NCBI RefSeq assembly: GCF_963678635.1
Contig: NC_087065.1
Span: 68,946,956-69,010,955 of the forward strand
From: Symsagittifera roscoffensis
Taxonomy: Eukaryota > Xenacoelomorpha > Acoela > Convolutidae
Reading direction: 5' to 3'
DNA length: 64,000 nt
Shown: positions 1 through 11,307 of the stretch, piece after piece
Layout of the letters: the number at the start of each line of letters is the position of its first letter
Position numbering within the stretch: position 1 is the first letter of the stretch
Translations under genes and position numbers: made by a program
Notes under the pieces: model-generated
Told to the model about the DNA's origin: nothing
The model's database searches: none
The model's input: the letters and a program-made list of their open reading frames with translations, nothing else

Positions 1-440
1 TTTAACAGTTTTTAACTTCCGGATATGTCCTGAATTGAAATAAATAACATCAAAACTCGTTTTCACATAATGAGAAGCTAGGAATTGATGGAAAGGGTTG
101 ATCCATCTCCGATGGATATGATGATTTTTATCAACTTAACAAAAACAGTAGTAATATATTAATTAAGTTGTAGACATGTTTTTCGGAGTGACTCTGTGCT
201 CCGGGGTTACTGAGACCCAGCCATGAGCTCACTATTTTGCATGCAACCAAGTTAATCTGCGCGCTCTGGCCGATAGCCAAAAAACAGTAATGATTTTGTC
301 GACCCGATGATAAAGCACCACATATGGAACTGGTTTTGGTAGAGACGGTTAAAAGCATATGAAGCTGTGTTTAGACGCTAGCCAGTCGTTTCGTTACCTA
401 GCTTCTTTTTCTGTCGATATGTACTTCGGGGCGAATGTTA
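1..440. repeat. Direct repeat A, copy 1
   Basis: This segment matches 3385-3800 in the same orientation, by eye at roughly 80 percent. Shared landmarks include GAGAAGCTAG, CTGAGACCC, GATTTTGTCGACCCGATG and GAAGCTGTGTTTAGAC. It has no credible coding content; the short frames in it are of random length. The left end of the repeat may lie outside the window. It could be a long terminal repeat or a subterminal module of the inverted element beside it. Confidence 0.75.
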
Positions 441-470
441 TAGTAAGCTAAATAATGTTAAAAATATAGT

Positions 471-653
471 TCACAGTCCTTCTCCGAGACCCTTCCAGAT
501 TATTGAATCCAGACGAAGAGCTTTCCTCTTGGCGACCAAAAAGAGTAATGAATCCCTCCTGTTAGTCTTCCTTACTCTCAGGAACAGCTCCTTAACGATT
601 TTAACTGTACAATCGCTACAACTAGGATTATCTTCTATTAATATCTTCAACAA
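471..653 (-). pseudogene. Unrecognised short coding-like fragment left of the foldback element
   Basis: A 60-codon minus-strand frame whose translation has a mixed charged and hydrophobic composition (for example KELFLRVRKTNRRDSLLF), more protein-like than the low-complexity frames around it. It ends within a few bases of the left end of the inverted repeat at 655. Minus-strand coding remnants resume just beyond the right end at 4779, so the foldback element may have landed inside one older minus-strand coding region. No family is recognised. It could equally be chance. Confidence 0.2.
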
Positions 654-886
654 TAAAAGAACAATTAGCAGAATTTAGAAGTTTTAGAACTTCTAAACCA
701 AGAAAATTAAAAGAAAAAGATGAAGGAAGATGTAACAAGGGGGAGAAAATTAAATTTCAGAATTGTTTGGCTTGAGAAAAACTCAAACGAGCAACCAAGC
801 TAACTAAGCTTGAAATTGAAACCTGATGAAACAAAAAAAAAACGTGTTACTTTGAGTTTGAATTTGCTGATTTACAAGTTTGTTTT

Positions 887-2800
887 GTGACTTTGGTTAG
901 TGTTTTAGATACATTTACTATTTATTTAGAAAGGCTTGAGTGCAGAGTATATTTAAAGTATTCCAGCCTGTATGATTGTTTTTTATCAACTAGGAAGACT
1001 GATCACTTTGTGGTGATATGGAAGTCCTGGGAATCTCTTGAACAGGGAGATTATTTCATTGTTCTTTCTAGCCACTGATTTTCTTAATTTTAATATTCAG
1101 GACCAAAAACAACTAAATTTCCGAAGGGAAAAATTCTAGTAGAATAATTTTAGATTGTTGGTTGGCCTGTCCTGCGTCCCAACACTTTTTAAATCTTGGG
1201 AGAAGAAGTTTTAATTTGAGACAATGACAGTAAAAGTCAGAAAAGATATTTTGTCTTGGTCATATTCTCAGAGTGCAGGCGAATGAAATTGTTAGAAGGC
1301 TATAGAAATGTAGTATGATGCCATTCGTAGCACTTAGTGAGTCGATGTGACACGGATAACAATTTTTTTTTCATGCATTCTGTAAATTGACTTTGATTAG
1401 TGTTTTTAGATACACTTACTATTTATTTAGAAACGCTTGAGTGGAGAGTACATTTAAAGTATTCCAGCCAGTATGATTGTTTTTTATCAACTAAGAAGAC
1501 TGATCACTTTGTGGTGACATGAAAGTCTTGGCAATCTCTTGAACAGGGAGATTAATTCAATGTTCCTTCTAACCACTGAGTTTCTTAGTTTTAATATTCA
1601 GGACCAATAACAACTAAATTTCCAAAAGGAAGAAGCATAGTTGAATAATTTTAGTTTGTTGGTTGGCAGGACTGTTCTGCGTTCCAACACATCTTAAATT
1701 TTTGGAAAAGAAGTTTTAAATTGACAAAATGACAGTAAAAGTCAGAAAAGAAATTTTGTCTTTGTAATATTCTCAGAGTGCAGGCGAATGAAATTGTTAG
1801 AAGGCTGTAGAAGTGTAGTATGATGCCATTTGTAGCACTTAGTGAGTCGATGTGACACGGATAACAATTTTTTTTTCATGCATTCTGTAAATTGACTTTG
1901 ATTAGTGTTTTTAGATACACTTACTATTTATTTAGAAACGCTTGTGTGGAGAGTACATTTAAAGTATTCCAGCCAATATGATTGTTTTTTATCAACTAAG
2001 AAGACTGATCACTTTGTGGTGACATGAAAGTCTTGGCAATCTCTTGAACAGGGAGATTATTTCATTGTTCCTTCTAACCACTGAGTTTCTTAGTTTTAAT
2101 ATTCAGGACCAATAACAACTAAATTTCCAAAGGGAAGAAGCATAGTAGAATAATTTTAGTTTGTTGGTTGGCAGGACTGTTCTGCGTTCCAACACATCTT
2201 AAATTTTGGGAAAAGAAGTTTTAAATTGACAAAATGACAGTAAAAGTCAGAAAAGATATTTTGTCTTTGTAATATTCTCAGAGTGCAGGCGAATGAAAAT
2301 GTTAGAAGGCTATAGCAATGTAGTATGATGCCATTTGTACACTTAGATACACTTACTACTTATTTAGAAACGCTTGAGGTGAGAGTACATTTAAAGTATT
2401 CCAGCCAGTATGATTGTTTTTTATCAACTAAAAAAACTGATCACTTTGGGGTGACATGAAAGTCTTGGCAATCTATTGAACAGGGAGATTATTTCATTGT
2501 TCCTTCTAACCACTGAGTTTCTTAGTTTTAATATTCAGGAACAATAACAACTAAAATTCCAAAGGGAAGAAGCATAGCAGAATAATTTTAGTTTGTTGGT
2601 TGGCAGGACTGTTCTGCATCCCAACACATCTTAAATTTTGGGAGAAGAAGTTTTAAATTGACACAATGACAGTAAAAGTCAGAAAAGATATTTTGTCTTT
2701 GTCATATTTTCAGAGTGCAGGCGAATGAAAATGTTAGAAGGCTAAAGCAGTGTAGTATGATGCCATTTGTAGCACATAGCGAGTCGATGTGATGCGGATA
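887..2800. repeat. Tandem repeat of about 500 bp, four copies, in the left foldback arm
   Basis: Copies start near 889, 1389, 1891 and 2341, marked by the motif ACTATTTATTTAGAAA and later by CTGATCACTTTGTGGTGA, CAACTAAATTTCC and GTAGTATGATGCCATTTGTA. Spacing is about 500, 502 and 450 bases, the last shortened by a deletion near 2340. Copies 2 to 4 are closer to each other than to copy 1. One inverted, more diverged copy lies at about 4090-4560 in the opposite arm. The unit has no long open frame. Confidence 0.85.
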
Positions 2801-2938
2801 ACAATTTTTTTCATGCTTTTTTAAATTTCTGTTTGATGAGAATGTACCATTCTGATGAGTTACTCGAAGTTCAAGGAGGACATTGACCGGGCTCACCGGG
2901 GAGTACGTAACATTTGACCAAAATGCCCTGAAATGCAT
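2702..2938 (-). pseudogene. Short frame with a zinc-finger-like motif, inner edge of left foldback arm
   Basis: A 78-codon minus-strand frame starting MHFRAFWSN. It contains GTFSSNRNLKKHEKNC, which resembles the second half of a C2H2/C2HC finger (F-x5-L-x2-H-x3-C), although the upstream cysteine pair is not visible. Its start lines up by eye with the first codons of the reverse-transcriptase-like pseudogene at 34680, which follows a similar leader. An inverted, more damaged counterpart lies at about 4005-4130 on the plus strand. It is probably the broken N-terminus of a retroelement protein; the finger assignment is weak. Confidence 0.3.
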
Positions 2939-2939
2939 G

Positions 2940-3384
2940 TCAGAAAAAAACGAAATTTTATGTAGAACAGCTCAGTGAGAGAATTTGATGTTCTAAACGA
3001 TTATTGATGTTAATCGCCCAATTGAACAAACTCGGAGAGGTTAATTTGAAGGGACGAAAATTTTTTTAAAAATTCGTTTAAAAAAAAAGACACGTCACTA
3101 CCTTGAAATTTTGCGACAACTACTTCAACGCAAAATTCAGAAAAAACGAATATCGATTGAGAAAAGAAACACAGAGATTGCTGAACTAAGCAGATAGATT
3201 AATAGAAAACCGAATGCGAAGAACCGAGTTTATTCCGGAAAGTAACGATTGTGCTGACTTAATCTTTATTGTGCTGACTTTATCATTCGGGAGGCCGAGA
3301 GACGAGATTGCAACCTTTCCCGGTGCTGAAGAGAGATCTTATTTGGTGAAGACCACAATTCCGATGGAGTCTTGGTAAAAGGTC
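2940..3384. other. Loop of the foldback element, no gene seen
   Basis: AT-rich, with no open frame of useful length. It contains an 18 bp local direct repeat around TTGTGCTGACTT at 3250-3285. I see nothing else in it. Confidence 0.5.
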
Positions 3385-3800
3385 CAACATTTTCTGAATT
3401 GAATTAAAAAACATCAAGTTTGTTTTCAGATAATGAGAAGCTAGTAGTTGAGCGAAAATGTGGATCCATTTCTGTTGGATATTAGAATTTTTATCTAAGG
3501 AAAAAAAACAATAATATTATCAAGATTAAGTAATAACCTGCTTTTAGGAGTGACCTCGTGGTATGTGGATACTGAGACCCGGCCATGATTTCATTTTTTT
3601 TGAACATAACTGAGTTAATTTGCGCGATTTGGGCGACATCCTTAAATAGTAAAGATTTTGTCGACCCGATGTTAATGAACCACTTATTGAACTGGCTTTG
3701 TTAGAGACGGCTGAAAGCATGCGAAGCTGTGTTTAGACACTAGACAGTCGTTTTAAGGCCTAAATTTATTTTCCATTAGTATGTACTTCCGGGCGACTGT
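3385..3800. repeat. Direct repeat A, copy 2
   Basis: Same orientation as 1-440, including GAGAAGCTAG, CTGAGACCCGGCCATGA, GATTTTGTCGACCCGATG and GAAGCTGTGTTTAGACAC. It sits inside the foldback loop, directly upstream of the shared leader module at about 3810. Confidence 0.75.
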
Positions 3801-3809
3801 TGCGTAGTC

Positions 3810-4010
3810 GCACGTCCGAATTATATCAGCAAAAATCAGAACTGCTACGTGTCATGCACGCCCAAATCAAAGTTTTTATATTAATTTGTCAATCCAAATT
3901 GACTCCTTCGGTTACGTTCAATTGAACGATCTACACAACTAGTCGTTCGAAACAGTCGATTTTCCCACCAAACTGCTTCGAGTGAAAATTCGATAACGAC
4001 ACTCTCCGGA
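3810..4010 (+). promoter_or_regulatory. Leader-like module shared with the reverse-transcriptase element
   Basis: Contains TTATATCAGCAAAAATCAGA, then CTACGTGTCATGCACGCCCA, then a stretch around CCACCAAACTGCTTCGAG. The same order of motifs is seen on the minus strand at about 28300-28480 and on the plus strand at about 34520-34690, each time just before the reverse-transcriptase-like frame. It is best read as a 5' leader or promoter of one retroelement family. That is inferred from position and conservation, not from a recognised promoter motif. Confidence 0.45.
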
Positions 4011-4778
4011 CAGCCCGGTCAATGTCCTCATTGAACTTCGAGTCACTCATCAGAATGGTTCAGTGTCATCAAATATAATTTACAAAATGCGTCAAAGAAT
4101 TTTTATCCATATTACTTCGACTCACTACGTGCTACAAATGGCATCATACTATCTTGCTATAGCCTTCTAACTTTTTGACTAATCGGCAATCAGAGGATAT
4201 GAACTAAGATAAAATATCTTTTCTCACCTATAGTGTCATTGTCTGAAGTTAAAACTTTTTCTTCAGTGGGGTCATCAAACTAAAATAATTTATCATACTA
4301 TGCTTTTTGCTTCGGACTTTTTGTTGTTATTGGTCCTGAACAATAAAATTAAGAAAATTGGTGGTTAGAAAGAACAATGAAAGAATCTTCCTCTCCAAGA
4401 GATTATCCAAGTCTTTCATGTCATCAGAAAGTGAACAGTCCTCTGAGTTGATTAGAAACAATCATGCAGGCTGCAATTCCTTAAATATACTGAACACTCA
4501 AACTTTTCTACATAAATAGCAAGTGTCTCTAAAAACACTAACCAAAGTCACATTACAAATTTTTAAATCAGCAAATTCAACTTCAAGGAAATATCTTTTT
4601 CTTAATTCAAGTTTCATTTTCAAGCCTAATTAGCTTGGTTGCTCATTTGATTTTTTCTCACACAGAACAATTCTGAGTTTTAATTTTACTCTTTTTTGTT
4701 ACATCTTCGTTCATCTCTTTTTTGTTTAATTTTCGTCGTTTAGAAGTTCTAAAACTTCTAAATTCTTCTAATTATTCT

Positions 4779-5030
4779 TTAGCTTCTTGTCATTCGGCCA
4801 TTGTTAATGTTAATCTGCTCTTCCTGCGACACCGACTCTGCCCTTTCATTCTCTGTGTCTTGCAACATATCGGTTGCCATCCTGACGCTGTTTGAGACAA
4901 TCCTCCATTTTCTCTGCTCTTTTACCCTTAGTTTGCAACAAGGTAGAGTTTCTACAGTCGTTTCACTGTTTCTGCACAAGCTGTTGTGGAGGCACAGTGT
5001 CACATTTCTCTCCAGATTGTCCTTCAACAT
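4779..5030 (-). pseudogene. Unrecognised minus-strand coding remnant
   Basis: An 83-codon frame with protein-like, charged composition (RMATDMLQDTENERAESVSQ near the end). It ends at 4779, at the right edge of the foldback element. Translation upstream on the same strand continues in other frames through about 5640 with comparable character, which suggests a frameshifted longer protein. No family is recognised. It may be the 3' end of the long gypsy-type element on this strand. Confidence 0.3.
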
Positions 5031-6557
5031 TTCTTCTTTTCTCTTCCCTCACGATCAAATGTTTTCAACGTTTATTCCACTGCTGTAGTTACTGCGTTGC
5101 AATGTGTTACGAAAGCTCGCTTGAAAGCTTCTGATTCTACGTCCATTTGATACGAACTGTACACCCTGCTATGATTTGACATAAGCTTCATGGCATGCTC
5201 ATGTAACCAAGCAATCATGTTGGCAATGAGCCATGGCATCAATCGTCTTCTGGTCCATATTTTTTTTTACTTCCATCGGTTTGTTCAAGATATTTCACGT
5301 CGTACCGAAAAGACCTAAATATTTTAGACAATCAGTTTCTTCCATCTTTTCTTTAGTCGTAGCTTCCTGTCTTTTTTTCTCCAGCTATTTCAGTGCTATC
5401 ATAACTCTAACCATCACTTTTGTTATGGGCTGTGATGAGTCTGGTAAACCCATGGAGAGCAGCTCTCCATAGTCCCAGATCAACACCAGATTGCTTTGCC
5501 CCGGATACCAACATGTTTGTAGCAAACAATGGCATGGGAACTCATCACGTGTTAACATGATGATTCTCCAATTTCGTTTATTTGACGTTTTCAGCTGTGG
5601 TTCCACTTCCAATATCACTCAGTGGATTTCATCACTGTCATCTACTGCATTGTAATTCCTTGCTGTTTATCTTTTCTGCTTCTGTCATTCAAAATCGCTA
5701 AAGATCCCACTAGCATATCCCATGAAATTCTTTCCAAACTTCCTAATTTTTCCTTGGTTCTTTCTGGAACTGCAGCAAACATCCTACAAAACTTCTCCGA
5801 TATTCTCGCAATTCTTACACAAATTGGCACTGAGAAAGCTAGATCCCTTATCGTCCTTGTGCTCTTTACGTCCACTGCCGCAAAGTGTACTGAATATCGG
5901 CTTTTGCACATTGAAGCACTCCTCGAGCCTACTAGGTATCAAGCTCCAGACGGTATGCGATATGTTTCATTTTGCCTAATGTTCATTTCCACTTCTATTG
6001 CTTCTCTCCACTTTCCGACATGCTTCTGTTCAGTCTGTAAGACTCCCGCAAACACATGTACACTGATAGCCTTGATAATCTCATGTTTTTTTTTAGATTC
6101 AATATTAAATCTAAAGAACCAAGCATGCTGTAGAATCCGTGTGCAGTCATTAATTTTGTTTCAGTTCCTCCATGACGAACTGCGATTAGTTCTGTTTTCG
6201 TTCTCGTTTTCATCACTATATTTACAATTGACATTATCAGTTGCTTATGTGGTCTCGCAAGCGTCCTTAGGCAGTCAATACCTCTAGGTATAACACCTTC
6301 TAATCCACGGACGTCCTCAAGACGACTACCAAGTTTGACCCAGTCTTCCGTTTCTTTCTTCACTTTCTGAAATGAGGCTAAAAATCGAAGAATTGTAGTT
6401 ATCTCGCCATTCGTCTTATCGTAAGTTCATAAACTCCAGAGCTTTGGTAATACTTCAAGAGTCCTTTTGTCCACTTCTCCCATTCTATCGGGGAAGTATT
6501 TATTGAATTTCACCGCCGTCTTGTCGGGCTCTGCTACTTTCCCAAACAACAACTCTT
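5031..6557 (-). pseudogene. Degenerate minus-strand coding region, product unknown
   Basis: Minus-strand frames at 5385-5618, 5642-5911 and 5995-6363 have ordinary amino-acid composition (for example RDEFPCHCLLQ, AFSVPICVRIARISEKF, PRGIDCLRTLARP) and follow each other with frame changes and stops. A 221-codon plus-strand frame over 5622-6287 is rich in Phe, Leu, Ser and Cys, as expected for the antisense of such DNA, and I do not call it. No domain is recognised. Same strand and decay level as the gypsy pol remnants to the right, so it may belong to that element. Confidence 0.35.
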
Positions 6558-6560
6558 CGC

Positions 6561-6989
6561 TCATCGTTTCACGCTGTACATTCCGTTCGCAACAATTGAG
6601 TGCACTCCCGTCCCCTTTTGAATGGGGTTCAGGTGCACTACCGAAATTCTGTATGCCTCCACTTTTTCATCAGGGAACAAAAACGTCACGGCAGGATCGT
6701 ATATCACCGTCACGAACTCGCTGACGCCCCTGATCAATGCTAAGGGGTCGGTCCTCATAGCTGGGCATAAGTCAGTGAGTAGGGTCATGCCTCCTACATA
6801 ACGTCGCACGTCCTCTTCTCTTTCAATCGTCTTATCTTCTACTGTACCAAAACAATTCTGCTGCCACAGGTGTTGAATTAGTGTTTGACTTAAGTATTTC
6901 AACTTAGGGCAAAAGGCTGTGCCACTATTCAATTCAAACTTGTTCGTACTCTCCCTCAGTTGAGATTTGGGATAACGATTTAAGGTCAT
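6561..6989 (-). pseudogene. Unrecognised 142-residue coding remnant
   Basis: The longest protein-like minus-strand frame between the foldback element and the gypsy pol. It has balanced composition, a hydrophobic core and no low complexity (segments such as MTLLTDLCPAMRTDPLALIR and FVTVIYDPAVTFLFPDEKVE). It starts with Met, but coding-like sequence also lies upstream in other frames, so the true start is unknown. No catalytic motif, signal peptide or membrane span is recognised. Candidate accessory protein of the minus-strand retroelement, or remnant of an unrelated element. Confidence 0.35.
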
Positions 6990-7653
6990 CAGCTCTCCTA
7001 GCTTTCAATGTGTTATGGCAATCAGTGTCAAAAGTCCGTCCAGGCTGAGATTCTGTATTTATTCAGTCAGCAGCACAGCTGGTCCCTTTCTGAAGTTTTC
7101 TGATCCGAACGTCACAAACAGTCCCAGGATCACCACGATAGACAGTTCCGTAAAGGCCTCGAGGCATTTTCGTATTAGTTAACGAGAAGGTCCTGGGTCA
7201 GTTTTCGCCAGGAAGGACGCACTCTATCCTGCTCCCAACCCTTCCAACATGCTATCCGTCCTCTCAAAACCTTCCTCTCCGCATTCTCAGTCCAGAATGC
7301 CTCAAGTGTCGTCTGGCTTATCCATCCTGTCCGCGAATTCCGTTGACTTCTCTCCTTCGCTTTCCACCAGATTTATTTCTCTTACGAGGTAAGCGTGGAT
7401 TTTCCCAATCATCGATGGACTCCGCTCAAAAGCGACCATGCCTAATGCTGCTACTCAAAGAGTCAAGATCAGCCATTTCTTCACCTCCCGTTTCCTTCGC
7501 AAAACCATAGCTTTTGTTTCTTTGGCCTTCCTCCTCTACCTCCATTCCTCTGAACCACAGGTCATTCGACATGTCCTCCATCACCTGATGATCATCATCA
7601 ATTTCAGGCTTCAACTTGAATTGTGTGCTGAAATGAGACATTCCAATTCGTAC
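6990..7653 (-). other. Minus-strand remnant region, poorly defined
   Basis: Contains a 106-codon minus-strand frame at 7426-7746 with an acidic middle (KPEIDDDHQVMEDMSND) that crosses into the duplicated block beginning at 7654. The rest shows only short interrupted frames. No domain is recognised. Confidence 0.25.
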
Positions 7654-8949
7654 ACTCCGTCTTCTACTAGCATGCGCAGCGAATGGTCTTACAATCATCT
7701 CATGGCATTCGAGATATCTGACTATACTGCAGGCAACTCTGACCAAAGAGGTTTCAGATTTCTCAATAATTTCACTTCCCGATTCGAGGCAGGTATGATC
7801 ACATCATACTTCCCATCTGAGAGGAGCGTAATTATCGCATACACAAGTTTTAACCCGTCCGGGAGATGCGCAAATTCCGGGGATAAAACACATACTAGCT
7901 TCAAAGTTATTTTCTGGAATCAGCCTTCTTTCTACACGTCCATAATCTCGCCCATGGACTTCAAAACCTTTTTGATTGCTGGCCACACAGCAACCTCTGC
8001 CGTCGCTGGCTCTCTATGCCGGCAAAAACTATTGTTATCGGAGTCATCTCTGTTTGCCGTTGAACCCTAATTGCCATTGATATGAATTGCACCTAATCCA
8101 GTCAATTCCTGCCAATATTGTCACGTCTGGCCTTGCAGGCGTTCACAAAGTCCGAATTCGTAATCACTAGTTTTTTTTTGGCTTTTTTCATGTTTTCTTT
8201 GTCATAGGCATTCACAACGCCTCCAAAGACTTGGAACCGTTCACAAAGTCCGAGCTCGCAATCACTAGTGTTTTTTGGCTAATTTCATGCTTGCTTTGTC
8301 TTAGGCAGCGAAGACGGTCTCGTCAATTTTAACTTCAAATTACCATATCGTTCTACATCACCCTCTTGCGCAATTTTATTTGGATAAGCTTTCTCATTCA
8401 CATGTTGGCCTGTGGGTGCTCTCTTGGTCAAGAACCTTCCCGGCCTCTCTTCTCTAGTTTGCTCGCTGTGATTCTTCCGTACATCTTGCAATGGTCTGGC
8501 TTTTCTCAGGTCCCATGGTGTTGTTTGAGGGCAGTCCTTCTAGGTCAGCTAATCGTAATGCTGTCGAAAAGCTAAAGTCCCATTCATCAATGTCGCCCGA
8601 TTCATTATTCTCATCGCATCAGCTGCAAATCTTACTGTTTGGAGATTCAATTTCATTAAATGCGTTTTGTAAATGTGCCATGGGGAAGGTGTGGGTCTTG
8701 AGGTTCCTGCGGTCATGCCCGTCTGATTGACTGCTCCCAGTCTTTGTCGGTTATGAATAGTCCTTATCGCTGGTGCCTCTCCCAGTCGGTACAACACGAC
8801 TGACCTCTGTTTTTACTCACTCGAGCTCTGCACTACTTGTGGCACGTCTGAAACTGACCCTAGACGTGTCTTCAGATTAGGTGGCACAAAAGTTGAAATT
8901 GTGGGCACGTTCGTCACTTCCTCGGTTTTCAACGCTTCAGTTTCGAATA
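7654..8949. repeat. 1.3 kb tandem duplication, copy 1
   Basis: Positions 7654-8949 and 8950-10244 are near-identical direct tandem copies. I see about half a dozen differences by eye, including one T in a homopolymer near 8170, GAATTC versus GAGTTC, and a one-base change near 8475/9771. The unit begins ACTCCGTCTTCTACTAGC and ends CAGTTTCGAATA. It carries minus-strand coding-like fragments (8285-8491, 8549-8797, 7722-7986) of unknown product, including VRFAADAMRIMNRATL. An internal imperfect repeat of about 95 bp (8138-8306) features GTTCACAAAGTCCGA twice. Confidence 0.95.
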
Positions 8950-10244
8950 ACTCCGTCTTCTACTAGCATGCGCAGCGAATGGTCTTACAATCATCTCATG
9001 GCATTCGAGATATCTGACTATACTGCAGGCAACTCTGACCAAAGAGGTTTCAGATTTCTCAATAATTTCACTTCCCGATTCGAGGCAGGTATGATCACAT
9101 CATACTTCCCATCTGAGAGGAGCGTAATTATCGCATACACAAGTTTTAACCCGTCCGGGAGATGCGCAAATTCCGGGGATAAAACACATACTAGCTTCAA
9201 AGTTATTTTCTGGAATCAGCCTTCTTTCTACACGTCCATAATCTCGCCCATGGACTTCAAAACCTTTTTGATTGCTGGCCACACAGCAACCTCTGCCGTC
9301 GCTGGCTCTCTATGCCGGCAAAAACTATTGTTATCGGAGTCATCTCTGTTTGCCGTTGAACCCTAATTGCCATTGATATGAATTGCACCTAATCCAGTCA
9401 ATTCCTGCCAATATTGTCACGTCTGGCCTTGCAGGCGTTCACAAAGTCCGAGTTCGTAATCACTAGTTTTTTTTGGCTTTTTTCATGTTTTCTTTGTCAT
9501 AGGCATTCACAACGCCTCCAAAGACTTGGAACCGTTCACAAAGTCCGAGCTCGCAATCACTAGTGTTTTTTGGCTAATTTCATGTTTGCTTTGTCATAGG
9601 CAGCGAAGACGGTCTCGTCAATTTTAACTTCAAATTACCATATCGTTCTACATCACCCTCTTGCGCAATTTTATTTGGATAAGCTTTCTCATTCACATGT
9701 TGGCCTGTGGGTGCTCTCTTGGTCAAGAACCTTCCCGGCCTCTCTTCTCTAGTTTGCTCGCTGTGATTCTTCCGTAAATCTTGCAATGGTCTGGCTTTTC
9801 TCAGGTCCCATGGTGTTGTTTGAGGGCAGTCCTTCTAGGTCAGCTAATCGTAATGCTGTCGAAAAGCTAAAGTCCCATTCATCAATGTCGCCCGATTCAT
9901 TATTCTCATCGCATCAGCTGCAAATCTTACTGTTTGGAGATTCAATTTCATTAAATGCGTTTTGTAAATGTGCCATGGGGAAGGTGTGGGTCTTGAGGTT
10001 CCTGCGGTCATGCCCGTCTGATTGACTGCTCCCAGTCTTTGTCGGTTATGAATAGTCCTTATCGCTGGTGCCTCTCCCAGTCGGTACAACACGACTGACC
10101 TCTGTTTTTACTCACTCGAGCTCTGCACTACTTGTGGCACGTCTGAAACTGACCCTAGACGTGTCTTCAGATTAGGTGGCACAAAAGTTGAAATTGTGGG
10201 CACGTTCGTCACTTCCTCGGTTTTCAACGCTTCAGTTTCGAATA
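8950..10244. repeat. 1.3 kb tandem duplication, copy 2
   Basis: Second copy of the unit described at 7654-8949. After the unit-terminal CGAATA the sequence leaves the repeat and continues as the upstream part of the minus-strand coding remnant at 10108-10554. The ancestral order is therefore preserved in copy 2 on the right side and in copy 1 on the left side. Such high identity implies a recent event, or a misassembly. Confidence 0.95.
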
Positions 10245-10554
10245 GCTCAACCTCCAACTCCTCTATTCGTTCTTGGAAGACATGGTTCATCCAGGCCTGT
10301 CCTTCTATTTTGTCAAAGTGTTTTACATCAGTGTTGAATCTGGCCTGATTCAGAGCTCTCAATTCGTGCTCCAAGTCCATTAGGATCACTCCTCCAGTAT
10401 TCCATCTCACGACTCTCTCATTATGTTTACTTGCTGTAGCTGACTGTGCTCTTTGCAGATAGTCAGTACCGCGCACTGAGACTTCTGCCACAACACAGTA
10501 AACAAGCGCACTAGCATTTTTTCCTTTGACACTCTTCTGAATCTGAGGATACAT
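10108..10554 (-). pseudogene. Unrecognised coding remnant with predicted coiled coil
   Basis: A 148-codon minus-strand frame with credible protein character. Residues about 65-115 are rich in Glu, Leu, Lys and Gln with heptad-like spacing (MNHVFQERIEELEVELFETE), followed by a Thr/Ser/Pro-rich tail. Coiled-coil plus disordered-tail layouts occur in gag-like proteins of Ty3-type elements, but I see no zinc knuckle. It begins right of the duplication and its C-terminal part lies in the duplicated block. It lies downstream of the gypsy integrase on the same strand. Confidence 0.4.
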
Positions 10555-11307
10555 TGTTGGTGCATATCAAAATCATATCATCTACAATTATGCCCGTGTT
10601 CATCAATTCAACCTTTCGATGTAGCTGGCTACTCTGGCACGTCCGAATGCCATCACCGTAGTGATCCATGACATTCTCAAATTCTATAAAACTCTCACAA
10701 CGCTACTGCCCAAAATCAATTTTGACCTGCCGATGGGTGAATGCTGCAATTTCTTTGCGGAATCAAAGTTGATCGATTGAAATATGTCTCGGACTCCTGT
10801 GAAGATATTCCTGATCTAGTTAAATTTCTGTATGCCAAGCACACGTTTCCCTTTCTTCATGGGCATCTTTCTGGTATTTCTAGTGGAGTTTGTTTACCGG
10901 CTCCGTTTTCGTAGCAGCTCCAGTTTTCTTTCTCATTTCCAACGAGAGCTATACTCGTTGTGTATCATCATTTGTTCTATAGGTTGAAGTCACCACGGAA
11001 CCTGGCACTTTTCTATTGGCCACGAGTCGAGGAGTGGCTTACACCAGCTGTCATTGTTTTCTACACAACTGAAATGCTCAGGGTGTCGCTTGTGTCCGGG
11101 ATTGTCACTACCGGATCCTACGGGGACTTAAACTTCAGTTGTCCGACTCAGCTCGCGAAGTGTCAGGAGCTCCATTGGCGATTACCCATGGGGAACGTTT
11201 CCTGCAGTTAACTGTCGGTCCGTTTTAGCTATTATCAATCTTCTGATCGCTCCTTATACTCCTGCCTCAAGCGGTCTATCTCTTATCCTTGCTTCTTGCT
11301 GCGGTCC
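10555..11307 (-). other. Interrupted minus-strand remnant, no product assigned
   Basis: Several short frames on the minus strand and one 83-codon plus-strand frame (10960-11211) that I do not support. Nothing recognisable. Composition resembles the flanking coding remnants, so it is probably decayed coding DNA. Confidence 0.25.

Larger units (their letters stand above)
655..4785. mobile_element. Foldback-type inverted-repeat element
   Basis: The left arm (about 655-2930) reappears inverted as the right arm (about 3990-4785). Both outer ends carry the motif TTTAGAAGTTTTAGAACTTC (left about 675-695, right about 4740-4760, inverted), followed by matching sequence through the CAACCAAGCTAA motif. 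The arms differ in length because a segment of about 500 bp occurs four times on the left and once on the right. Long inverted repeats with internal tandem repeats are typical of Foldback/Galileo-like elements. The loop (2930-3990) holds direct repeat A copy 2 and a leader shared with a reverse-transcriptase element elsewhere in the window. No transposase is visible and no clear target-site duplication was found. Confidence 0.7.

Noticed and set aside
2702-2938. Functional zinc-finger protein
   Set aside because: Only half of a finger motif is visible, the frame is 78 codons and the region is part of a decayed inverted repeat.
5622-6287. 221-codon plus-strand frame that looks like a membrane protein
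   Set aside because: It is Phe/Leu/Ser/Cys-rich and antisense to credible minus-strand coding fragments (5642-5911, 5995-6363). Such hydrophobic content is the usual shadow of Lys/Glu/Arg-rich coding DNA.
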